Source of the DNA: Tetraselmis striata
Taxonomy: Eukaryota > Chlorophyta > Chlorodendrophyceae > Chlorodendrales > Chlorodendraceae
Length of the DNA: 64,000 bases
Direction: 5' to 3'
Assembly: GCA_006384855.1 (NCBI GenBank)
Contig: VCJN01003561.1
Span: forward strand, 62,001 to 126,000
The translations under genes were made by a program, and so were the position numbers. Position 1 is the stretch's first letter, and each line of letters starts with the position of its first letter. Under the pieces are notes generated by a model. It saw nothing but the letters and a program-made list of their open reading frames with translations, was not told the DNA's origin and ran no database searches. This document shows, piece by piece, positions 1-8,537 of the stretch.

Positions 1-174
1 ACTGTCTAAACCATACCGACAGTTTACTGAGAGCCCAGACTTCATTCGGTTCCGGAATCGCTACCCAAGCCGAGTACCTTCCGCCTGAACTTCAAAATCA
101 AGACCAAGACTGTAGTTTCCTGTAGTTCTGTGACACCTGCACAGCGAGGACGCTTGTGCTTAAGGGGGAGAGAG
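1..174 (+). mobile_element. 3' internal end of a plus-strand LTR retrotransposon
   Basis: This stretch ends in a purine tract (about 161-174, TAAGGGGGAGAGAG) directly before an LTR beginning TGTTA. That is the arrangement of a polypurine tract and 3' LTR. No protein domain can be recognised in the short visible part. The TTAAGGGGGAGAG tract next to a TGTTA LTR is common in Ty1/copia elements, so copia is my guess at the class, but no reverse transcriptase is visible to prove it. The remainder of the element lies left of the window. Confidence 0.5.
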
Positions 175-586
175 TGTTATACTCCATTTCCCTTTAGCCA
201 TAATGTTCTGCTATACTAGCAGGTATAACCCCCGCAAAGGTAGTACGACTACGCATCCGCGGAGTCGCTGTACATATTAGTATTGCGGGCGTAAATATTA
301 GTAGTATAAGGCCGAAGACTGTTCTGGAATTCTCTAGAGTTCTCTGACTCAAGCCTTACGTGGCTAACACAGCACGGGTATCCCATGACACCCGGCTAAC
401 ATAGCACAGGTATGACTATGACCTCGGCGGGTATAAATACCGCCTCGGACAAGTCTACTAGGTAGAATTCAGAGACAGAACTATAACCCAGGAACCCCTG
501 TAACCAGAAGAGATTGGCCATACTTTCTAAATCCTTCCGCTGCATCCTAAAGGGCCTAAAGAACAGGCTTAAGCTAGAGCCTAACA
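175..586 (+). repeat. LTR of 412 bp (TGTTA...TAACA)
   Basis: It begins TGTTA and ends TAACA, a perfect 5-bp terminal inverted pair, and follows a polypurine tract, so it is read as the 3' LTR of a plus-strand element. A TATA box (TATAAATA, 432-439) lies within it. The LTR interrupts the minus-strand pol frame of G1: the last codons and the stop of that frame (581-583) are supplied by LTR sequence. The 5 bases after it (587-591, GCGGC) should be one copy of the target duplication; the other copy is outside the window. Confidence 0.7.
432..439 (+). promoter_or_regulatory. TATA box inside the LTR
   Basis: TATAAATA sits in a GC-rich setting (GGCGGG before, CCGCC after) about 150 bp from the 3' end of the LTR. 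This is the usual place for the Pol II promoter of an LTR retrotransposon. No start site can be read from sequence alone. Confidence 0.45.
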
Positions 587-3500
587 GCGGCCGTACCGCG
601 CCGGCACAAGGTTGGACAAGTGGCACGGCGCGCAGTTGTCCATGTGCACTTGAATCTCGTTGCCATCGGATCCGGACAAACGCAGCCATCCGGACTCCAA
701 GATCTCCACAACACGCAGGATGGTGCGGGCGGTACGGACGTCCAGGGTGTTGAGCGGGGGCTGCGCCACGTAGACGTAGCTGCCGATCTCGAAGCGGTGG
801 CGCCGAGGCTGCACATCGCCGCGCCGAACCTTGCGGTAGCGTACCACATCGCGCTGTTGAGCTTGCAGCGCCCTCTCGAATGCCTTAGGCATGGCAGCCC
901 TCAGCATATCAGCCCGCTGTGTGATTAGGTTGATGACTGCAATGTCGTTGTCCATGTCGACCGGCTTTTCCAGTAGCGCGCGAACGTGGTCCGGTGCCAC
1001 ATGATCACGGCCAAACAGAAGAAAGTACGGGCTGTAGCCGGTTGTTGCTTGCTTGCTGACACGATAGCCAAACTCGATCACTGGCATCCACGAGTGCCAA
1101 GAGGCAGTGCCGAGGGTTGGCACAACTTTCCGAAGTGCCACCTTCAAGACTTGAACGATGCGCTCGGCCATGCCATTGGCTTGGGGATGCCCTGGCGGAA
1201 TGTCCACGGGCTGAATGCCATGGCGCTCCAACTGCTCGCGGAACGCGCCTTGGTATTCAGTGCCAATGTCTGTGACGACCTCCACTGGTGCTCCATAACG
1301 GGCCAACACGCGCTCATGGAACGCTTTGGCAGTCGTAGTCGCCTCGAGGTCGCGGACAGGCACCAGCTCGATCCACTTGCTGAAGTGCTCCACGATGACG
1401 ATCACGTACTTGTGGCCCTCGCTGCTAGTCGGCAGCGGTCCGGCTGAGTCCACGCTGAAGCGATAGAAGAGCCCAAACAGTGGCATGGGCTTGAGACGAT
1501 CGTGCTTCTGGTTGAACGACGCTTTGACGCGATCGCAGGCGCGGCACTGCTTGACCATGGCGCCGACGTCTTTGTGCATGCCCGGCCATACAAAGTGGCG
1601 GGCCAACACTTGGTAAGTGCGGTCCCGGCCAAGGTGGCCGATGCTGGCGTGCACTCGGCGAATCGCGTCCGGTCGCTCTTCAGGCTTGGGCACCTCACGG
1701 GCAGTGTCTCCAGTGTGCAGCCACACCTTGTCGTTGTGCCAGCTGTACTTGGCGCAGCGGCGCACAAGCTGCTGCCACACCTCCACTGACACGTCGGCTG
1801 GCGTGGTCTCACCTCGCAGGTAAGAGATAGCCACTGGGCTGCTCCACACGTCCCGGGTAGGCCAATGAAGCTCCTGGCTAGCGTAGACACCTGCCGTGAA
1901 GGCCATTGCGATACACTGTGTTGCAAACGCTGCGTGTGCCGAGGGTAGCGCGGGCGTCCTTCCAGGGCACTTGCTGGGTGAGCAGCCACCAAACATAGCC
2001 GACGCATCCGCCATCGCGGCTGGCGACCTCCTCTGAGTGGCGATTGCAGTGGCGGTGCCGGCGGCTTCCGAGGTGGCCCTTACTGGCTCCGCTGGCATTG
2101 GACGCCGACTGAGCAAGTCCGGCACGGTGTTGTCCTTGCCCGGACGGTGCTTGATACTGAAGTCGTACTCCGCAAGGATGAGGCTCCACCTAGCAAGCTT
2201 GCCTCGCAGCCTTGCTGTCGTCCGCAGCCACTCCATGGCCTTGCAGTCAGTGATGAGCTGGAAGTGGTTGCCATACAGGTAGAAGCGGAAGCGTTGAACA
2301 GCCCACACGACTGCGCCGACCTCTCCCTCGTAGCTAGACAGGTTTGCCTCCACTGGGGTGTTCATGCGCGACGCAAAAGACACGGCATACTCCACGCCAT
2401 TGTCGTCCACCTGCGAAAGGCACGCTCCTACTCCAGCTCGGGACCAATCGGTGTGCAGCACAAACGGGCGACGCCAATCAGGATGGCGCAGCACCGGCGT
2501 CGAAACCAGCATGGCCTTGATGGCGTCGAAGGATTGCTGCTCGGCTGCGCCCCATTTCCACGGCGCATCCTTCTTGGTCAACGCTGTCAAAGGTGCCTTC
2601 ACAAGCGAGAAGCTCTCCAAGAAACGGCAGTAGTAGGTGGCCATCCCGAGGAAATGGCGCACATCACTGACATTCTTCGGCGCCGGAAGAGAGTTGATGG
2701 CCTCCACCTTGTCAGCCATAGGCTCCACGCCTGCGCCGCTGACAATATGACCAAGAAAGGTCACTCGTGACAGTCCGAGCCGTGTCTTGGGTGGAGAGAC
2801 CTGCACTCCCCGGGCCTTGAGTCGATCAAACACAATGCGCACACGGCGCATGTGCTCCTGCTCATCGTCATGACTGAAAATCAGTACATCGTCCGCGAAG
2901 GCGACTGCGAAGTCCAAACCAGCGAGCGCTTGATCCACAACGCGCTGCCATGCTGCCACGCAGTTCTTGTGTCCGAAGGGCATGCGTTTGAAGGTTAGCA
3001 GCCGATTGCCTGCATGGAACGCGAGGCGTTGCTGCGCTGACAATCCATCGGGTCCGGACGGCTTATCCGACACTCGGCGCTGATGAAACGCCTTCGTGCA
3101 ATCAGTCGCGGTGATGAATCGCGAAGCTCCCTCCATGCGCGTCATGAGCTCGTCCGCTGTCGGGCACGGGTATTGATCGCGGATGGTACGCTCGTTGAGC
3201 CCACGATAGTCCACCGCATAGCGAAGATCGGTCCAGGCGCCATGCTCGTCCTTCTTCGGCGCCACGATGACTGGTGCAGCATAAGGGCTCTCGATCTCGC
3301 CCACGATGCCTGCCTTCTCCAACTTCTTGACCCAATCGTTAGCCCACTCTTGCTCTCGATGGGCAAGGTGATACTGGCGCTTGAAGACTGGGTTGTAGTC
3401 GACCAGCTGGAAGTCATAGGGCTCGGCATCAACGGCACGCAAGTCGTCCAGACCCCACGCGTACCAACCCGGGTCTGAGTCCATAAGTGCTGCGAAGCCC

Positions 3501-4876
3501 TCCTTGTCCTTCCAATCTGCCGATATCGCCCAGTGATGAGGCTGCTTGGAGTCCTTGGGGTTGATGAGCTTGCTCGTTACCTTCACCGTTGGGGATTCCT
3601 TACCGAGATGCTTCTCGTTGGCGTATGCGGCATAGCACTTCACGAGAGCTGCCTGGCTGCGTCGACTCCATCCGTCCGCTGCAGCTTTGTCGTCAACACC
3701 GTCCACATGTGATGTGGCCCACGCAGGACGCTCTTGCGCTCCACCAAAGACATCTGCCAGCAGTCCAGCGCCAGCACGCGAACCGACGCCAGCGGCGACG
3801 AAGCACGCGGGGCCCAAAAGGGCTAGCCACATCAGAAGTGTCAACGCCGCGCTGACAGTCTTGCGTCCGGTAGCAGCTCTACCACGACGGGGTCTTGGTT
3901 TGGCAGCCTTGTGATCGCCGGCAACAACTCGGGCTGTGTGGTCAGCTGCCAACACACGGCGCCGAGCCTTGGCGACCTCCCGCTCCGTCGCTCGAGTCGC
4001 TTGGCGCTGCTCCTCCAGCCAACGGCGCCCCGCCTTGGTCACTCGGGCTGCTGTGCGTGGGTTGTCAGGAGGTTTCACTCTAGTACCTTGCTTGAGGGTA
4101 GCCATGTTGATGGCATGCTCCATCTCTGCCTCCACGGCGGCAGCCGTTGAGCGGCGGAGCTCTTGCGTGTTGACCAAATGATCTTCAACTGCTGCGCCGG
4201 CAGGGGCGTCCTTCTCAATCGTTGCTGCACAAACAGCTTGCAGCATATGTTGATGTCTGCGCTCATGCGCATAGGCGACAGCACACCGGTTCATGACCGA
4301 CACCGATGTCGGCGCACAAACATTTCCGATGGCAATCACCATCTCCTCCTCAGAAAAGCCTAGCTCCTGCCGGGTGTAGAAACCAGCATAGTCTCTGTCG
4401 AGAAGGCACGCCTCGCGCATGACGGCTGATGACGGACGGTATTGCGGCGGGCCAATGCCGACAACCTCCACCATTCCTGAGCCGGGCGCCCCCCAGGTCG
4501 GAGGCGCTGCGTCCGCGTGTTGGGCGTGCTGACTGACTTGGGCGCATAAATCATGCGCCGACCGGCAACGTTGAGCCCCCCCCAGCATTGTGCCTGGGCG
4601 TGTGGGCGTTGCCACTTGAGCGCGAAGCATCCCACCGCTGCAACGCTCCACAATCTGCGCGTAGGTCTCGCGCGGCGGCCGCTCAAACTCGTGTTGCACA
4701 GCCTGGTAGTAGTGCTGAGTGAAGTTGTTGGTCCACCACAAAGCAGAGCGAAGAGAGGCGTCTCCGCATTTGTGGGCATGATGCGCGTTGGGCTCGCCAA
4801 AGACACGGGCCATGAAGTCGATGAACTCCTGCACCTCAGGGCTGCGCCGGCTCGGCGAGGCCGGTATCACGTTCTC
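581..4876 (-). CDS. G1 pol: reverse transcriptase, RNase H, integrase (truncated at both ends)
   Basis: This is the pol half of the G1 polyprotein. After the insertion junction (start of the segment VIPASPSRRSP) come about 270 residues without a recognised domain, then a hydrophobic stretch (SAALTLLMWLALLGPACFV, near 3830-3770). The reverse transcriptase follows, with VDYRGLN, TDCTKAFH, MPFGHKN and the catalytic FADD at 2899-2888. RNase H follows (HTDWS, SYEGE, ITDCKAME). The integrase has an HX4H...CX2C zinc finger (HASIGH...CRAC) and the acidic triad in SVDSAG, VTDIGTEY and NGMAER (about 1460-1150). The last three codons come from the invading LTR, so the natural C-terminus is lost. No internal stop is seen, so G1 decayed by insertion, not by point mutation. 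Reading the frame up to 4996 adds only nested-element sequence. Confidence 0.85.
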   Translation of the reverse strand, partial: ENVIPASPSRRSPEVQEFIDFMARVFGEPNAHHAHKCGDASLRSALWWTNNFTQHYYQAVQHEFERPPRETYAQIVERCSGGMLRAQVATPTRPGTMLGGAQRCRSAHDLCAQVSQHAQHADAAPPTWGAPGSGMVEVVGIGPPQYRPSSAVMREACLLDRDYAGFYTRQELGFSEEEMVIAIGNVCAPTSVSVMNRCAVAYAHERRHQHMLQAVCAATIEKDAPAGAAVEDHLVNTQELRRSTAAAVEAEMEHAINMATLKQGTRVKPPDNPRTAARVTKAGRRWLEEQRQATRATEREVAKARRRVLAADHTARVVAGDHKAAKPRPRRGRAATGRKTVSAALTLLMWLALLGPACFVAAGVGSRAGAGLLADVFGGAQERPAWATSHVDGVDDKAAADGWSRRSQAALVKCYAAYANEKHLGKESPTVKVTSKLINPKDSKQPHHWAISADWKDKEGFAALMDSDPGWYAWGLDDLRAVDAEPYDFQLVDYNPVFKRQYHLAHREQEWANDWVKKLEKAGIVGEIESPYAAPVIVAPKKDEHGAWTDLRYAVDYRGLNERTIRDQYPCPTADELMTRMEGASRFITATDCTKAFHQRRVSDKPSGPDGLSAQQRLAFHAGNRLLTFKRMPFGHKNCVAAWQRVVDQALAGLDFAVAFADDVLIFSHDDEQEHMRRVRIVFDRLKARGVQVSPPKTRLGLSRVTFLGHIVSGAGVEPMADKVEAINSLPAPKNVSDVRHFLGMATYYCRFLESFSLVKAPLTALTKKDAPWKWGAAEQQSFDAIKAMLVSTPVLRHPDWRRPFVLHTDWSRAGVGACLSQVDDNGVEYAVSFASRMNTPVEANLSSYEGEVGAVVWAVQRFRFYLYGNHFQLITDCKAMEWLRTTARLRGKLARWSLILAEYDFSIKHRPGKDNTVPDLLSRRPMPAEPVRATSEAAGTATAIATQRRSPAAMADASAMFGGCSPSKCPGRTPALPSAHAAFATQCIAMAFTAGVYASQELHWPTRDVWSSPVAISYLRGETTPADVSVEVWQQLVRRCAKYSWHNDKVWLHTGDTAREVPKPEERPDAIRRVHASIGHLGRDRTYQVLARHFVWPGMHKDVGAMVKQCRACDRVKASFNQKHDRLKPMPLFGLFYRFSVDSAGPLPTSSEGHKYVIVIVEHFSKWIELVPVRDLEATTTAKAFHERVLARYGAPVEVVTDIGTEYQGAFREQLERHGIQPVDIPPGHPQANGMAERIVQVLKVALRKVVPTLGTASWHSWMPVIEFGYRVSKQATTGYSPYFLLFGRDHVAPDHVRALLEKPVDMDNDIAVINLITQRADMLRAAMPKAFERALQAQQRDVVRYRKVRRGDVQPRRHRFEIGSYVYVAQPPLNTLDVRTARTILRVVEILESGWLRLSGSDGNEIQVHMDNCAPCHLSNLVPARYGRC
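4872..4876. repeat. Target-site duplication TTCTC (left copy; right copy 8538-8542)
   Basis: TTCTC immediately precedes the TGTTATG terminus at 4877 and recurs immediately after the CATAACA terminus at 8537. The G1 gag-pol frame rejoins exactly when one copy is kept, which independently confirms these borders. Confidence 0.9.
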
Positions 4877-5180
4877 TGTTATGTACTCTACACTGCTGTA
4901 CTTTGTACTGCGGGAGCCGACGAAGGAGCGAAGAACTGGCGACTGAGGCGGACGAGAACAAGTACAAGCCAAGCGAAGTACGAGTATGATGAGCATTGCG
5001 AGTGCGAGTACAAGTGAAGGCGAAGTACTGGTACGAGGACGACGAGGCGACAGTACGAGCGACTACAAGGCGACTAGTAGTGCAGGACAGTATTACGAGT
5101 ACCCACATGGGGTGCGAGTAACCTGTATGTACCTGCGTACCAGCAGCGGCGAGTGTCGTACGCTATGGTGTCACCTGCTA
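4877..5180 (-). repeat. Left terminal inverted repeat (304 bp)
   Basis: Reverse complement of 8234-8537. The match stops exactly after CACCTGCTA at 5180. The repeat is rich in GTACGAG/CGAGTAC-type units, so it contains many internal short palindromic and direct repeats. Confidence 0.85.
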
Positions 5181-5282
5181 AGTATTACAGCCCCCTTAGG
5201 ACTTAGGCCGAAAAATCGTCTAGCCATAGATAGTCCTAAAGCAGGAGCTGAGTCTTAGGGCCCATTGCTGGATCGTTATTCC

Positions 5283-6008
5283 ACACGGCCAGGAATACTG
5301 AGCGGAGATTTGGGAAAAGGGATTCTTACAGTACCGGAATGCCGGTAACCTGGGTGACTGGCCCGGCGGTGGTTTTGCCGGCCTATTTATAGTCGCTGGT
5401 TTCCGTCATTCCGTGCGCTGTGTACCGATCCAATTTCCGCCACCTGTGCTGCGTCTAACTACTAGACTTCTACTAAAATCGACGTGTGTGGTCCTAACCC
5501 GCGGCCCGTCGCTATTTTAGTAACACGCAACTAACTACAGACAGGTTGCTAGCACCTTCGTCTGTCCGCGGCACAGTGATATAATATTTATCTACTATTG
5601 CTATAGCAAATGCTATAGCGTTCTAGATGGTTCTAGTAGGCTGTAGTACCTACTACTAACACTCCACTAAGGCAGCGCTCCATCTCACGCTTGGTATCAT
5701 CATCCTCTAGCAGGTGACACCATAGCGTACGACACTCGCCGCTGCTGGTACGCAGGTACATACAGGTTACTCGCACCCCATGTGGGTACTCGTAATACTG
5801 TCCTGCACTACTAGTCGCCTTGTAGTCGCTCGTACTGTCGCCTCGTCGTCCTCGTACCAGTACTTCGCCTTCACTTGTACTCGCACTCGCAATGCTCATC
5901 ATACTCGTACTTCGCTTGGCTTGTACTTGTTCTCGTCCGCCTCAGTCGCCAGTTCTTCGCTCCGTCGGCTCCCGCAGTACAAAGTACAGCAGTGTAGAGT
6001 ACATAACA
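5283..6008 (+). repeat. Internal direct copy of the right end (726 bp)
   Basis: Nearly identical to 7810-8537, with a 3-bp deletion (TTCGCTCCGTCGG against TTCGCTCCTTCGTCGG) and a few substitutions. It ends in CATAACA like the outer terminus and is followed by CTCTC, one base off the TTCTC duplication. Confidence 0.85.
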
Positions 6009-7809
6009 CTCTCACCCTGTTAATGAACAGCGGCCGCGCTGTTCGCCAGTACGTTCAGCAGAACTCGGTCGTCGTTGTAGAGTCGCGTAGCCAGAATATG
6101 TACAGTATGTACAGTGGTGACACTCGTCATAGAGGCAGTCCCTTCGGAAAAAAAAATCCTCATAGTCGAGCATCATCTTGTGGTGCCGCAAGTCGCAGCA
6201 AATCGCCACCAATGGCACCGATAGGTGTCGTTCGATGGGTAGCCACAGAAATGCAGCATCCTTCGAGCTCAGCCTCGTCGCGTCGGACTGTCGCAAGTCC
6301 CTTTTGACTCGTAGCGGGTGCGCCATCGCTCCCGCCATCGGAACGCACACTCGCGTAGTCGTGGTCTAAGATCATATACCATAGGCTCTTGCGTCGCAGT
6401 TCGCCGAGTTAGCAGGCTCGCATCTTCTCAGCGGTGTCGGCATCGGCACGCAGCGCTTCGGTGTCGCTCATCGCTTAGCAGTAGGTCGTCGCTGCTCGCG
6501 ATGTCGTCGGTGCGTCACATGTCGCGCCCGATACAGCACTCGTGCTCGGAGTCGCTCACTCGCTGAACCGTAGTCGCATGTCGTCCACGGATTTTTCTAC
6601 TCTCGATTTCGGTCAAAGCTCGTAGCAGGGCTGGTAGAGGGAACCATCGGCCAGTACCTTACAGTACTTCCGGAAGTAGATAACCGTCCCATACCGGATA
6701 CCTCCTCGCCATTTGTAGTCGTAGTCATCTTCTCATCGCAGCAGTACAATACCTCCGTCCCATACCGGTGATACTGTATTCGGTTCTGCTGCATTGAGTC
6801 GTAGACATACTTCTGCAAATATCCTCATGTTTTTCCTGTATTTATACCCGTGGCCTCCACAGTAGATCCGTAGTCGCTCCTTCGGGGTCTGCTGTGGTAC
6901 GACGCGCTCCATTCGGTACCGTACAGCATACAGCATGTACAGGCAGGTAACGCGCCGAGTCTCGGTCGCCTCTTCGCAGCTCCCATCGCGCCATCGTCGC
7001 GTTGGCCGTCGTCGAGTCTTCTGTCTTGGCAGCAGGCAGCAGGATCTCCTCCGCCATACCGCATCATGTCGAGAAAATGCGCGCGTCCGGACATTGAGCC
7101 GTGGTCACCCAGGATTTTCACCTGACGGCTCATGTCATAAATCTCGCAGCGCTCCCCTCGAATCTGAGTCTACAGCGGTTCTGTACTCGCGTACGAAATT
7201 AATCGTACCAGCACCTCATGGTTGTACCGGTAACCACAGCTGTTCTGTCTTCTTCGTCTTCTGAGTTCGATTTTCATGTGGCAGGTTCATTCTTCATCGC
7301 AGAAAAAAAAATCTGCGGTTCTTCTTGTTCGCTATACCAGCTCGTTACCAGTAGTCGCTACTGTGCCGAGAACGGCTGATACAGGTCGGTTCTGGTTGAT
7401 GTCGCGCCATCGCCAACTCGCGTCGTCGGAGCTGTAGCTGGGGTCGCGAGTCGCACGTTGCTCCGCCCTCATGGCTTCGCAGCTTGCAGCGTCATCGTTA
7501 CACATCTCAGATCGAACGTTCGGCTGCTTCTTGGTACTCGCGATCTTCGTCCCTTCGCTAGTTCATAATTTCGCTCGCTCGTTGTCGCATCCTCCTCATC
7601 GTCGCTACATCGTTCTCGCCACGTCGAACTTGACTCCATCTATCAAAGCCGGTGCGCATCCTCGGTGGGCGTCCCCGCCTTAGGATCCTTGACATCTGAA
7701 GTCTTCTTCTGTCCCTATCTCGCCTCTCGCTCTCGTCGCTATGCCGCTTCTCTTGTGGAATCCGGAACCATGTGCTCCGGTCACCGCTCCGAAACCAAGT
7801 ATTTCGTCG
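6009..7809. other. Unique internal region of the nested element; no gene recognised
   Basis: The region is rich in TCGTAGTCG-type short repeats. It opens with a short hairpin (about 6024-6043) with arms GAACAGCG/CGCTGTTC. Short open frames exist on both strands, none longer than about 125 codons and none with a recognisable motif. I see no coding evidence. Confidence 0.6.
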
Positions 7810-8537
7810 CACGGCTAGGAATACTGAGCGGAGATTTGGGAAAAGGGATTCTTACAGTACCGGAATGCCGGTAACCTGGGTGACTGGCCCGGCGGTGGTT
7901 TTGCCGGCCTATTTATAGTCGCTGGTTTCCGTCATTCCGTGCGCTGTGTACCGATCCAATTTCCGCCACCTGTGCTGCGTCTAACTACTAGACTTCTACT
8001 AAAATCGACGTGTGTGGTCCTAACCCGCGGCCCGTCGCTATTTTAGTAACACGCAACTAACTACAGACAGGTTGCTAGCACCTTCGTCTGTCCGCAGCAC
8101 AGTGATATAATATTTATCTACTATTGCTATAGCAAATGCTATAGCGTTCTAGATGGTTCTAGTAGGCTCTAGTACCTACTACTAACACTCCACTAAGGCA
8201 GCGCTCCATCTCACGCTTGGTATCATCATCCTCTAGCAGGTGACACCATAGCGTACGACACTCGCCGCTGCTGGTACGCAGGTACATACAGGTTACTCGC
8301 ACCCCATGTGGGTACTCGTAATACTGTCCTGCACTACTAGTCGCCTTGTAGTCGCTCGTACTGTCGCCTCGTCGTCCTCGTACCAGTACTTCGCCTTCAC
8401 TTGTACTCGCACTCGCAATGCTCATCATACTCGTACTTCGCTTGGCTTGTACTTGTTCTCGTCCGCCTCAGTCGCCAGTTCTTCGCTCCTTCGTCGGCTC
8501 CCGCAGTACAAAGTACAGCAGTGTAGAGTACATAACA
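7810..8537 (+). repeat. Right direct repeat, ending in the right terminal inverted repeat (8234-8537)
   Basis: Homologous to 5283-6008 from the shared CACGGC onward. Its last 304 bp are the inverted partner of 4877-5180. The minus-strand gag frame of G1 runs through the TSD into this repeat, giving gag an artefactual tail of about 25 residues down to 8468. Confidence 0.85.

Larger units (their letters stand above)
4877..8537. mobile_element. 3.66-kb inverted-repeat (foldback-like) element nested in G1
   Basis: The outer 304 bp are inverted repeats (4877-5180 against 8234-8537) that look identical over their length, begin TGTTATGTAC and end GTACATAACA, and are flanked by 5-bp TTCTC duplications. 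The right-hand part (7810-8537) recurs as a direct copy at 5283-6008, differing by a few substitutions and a 3-bp deletion. The element is therefore TIR - short spacer - direct repeat - unique 1.8 kb - direct repeat ending in the TIR. No transposase, reverse transcriptase or other domain is recognisable, so it is probably non-autonomous. It could be a foldback DNA transposon, or an LTR-type element (5-bp duplication, TG...CA ends, direct repeats) that acquired an inverted LTR end. I cannot decide between these. Confidence 0.75.

Noticed and set aside
4877..4996. N-terminal extension of G1 pol from ATG 4996
   Set aside because: These residues are translated from the nested element's inverted repeat, not from pol; the native frame came from gag.
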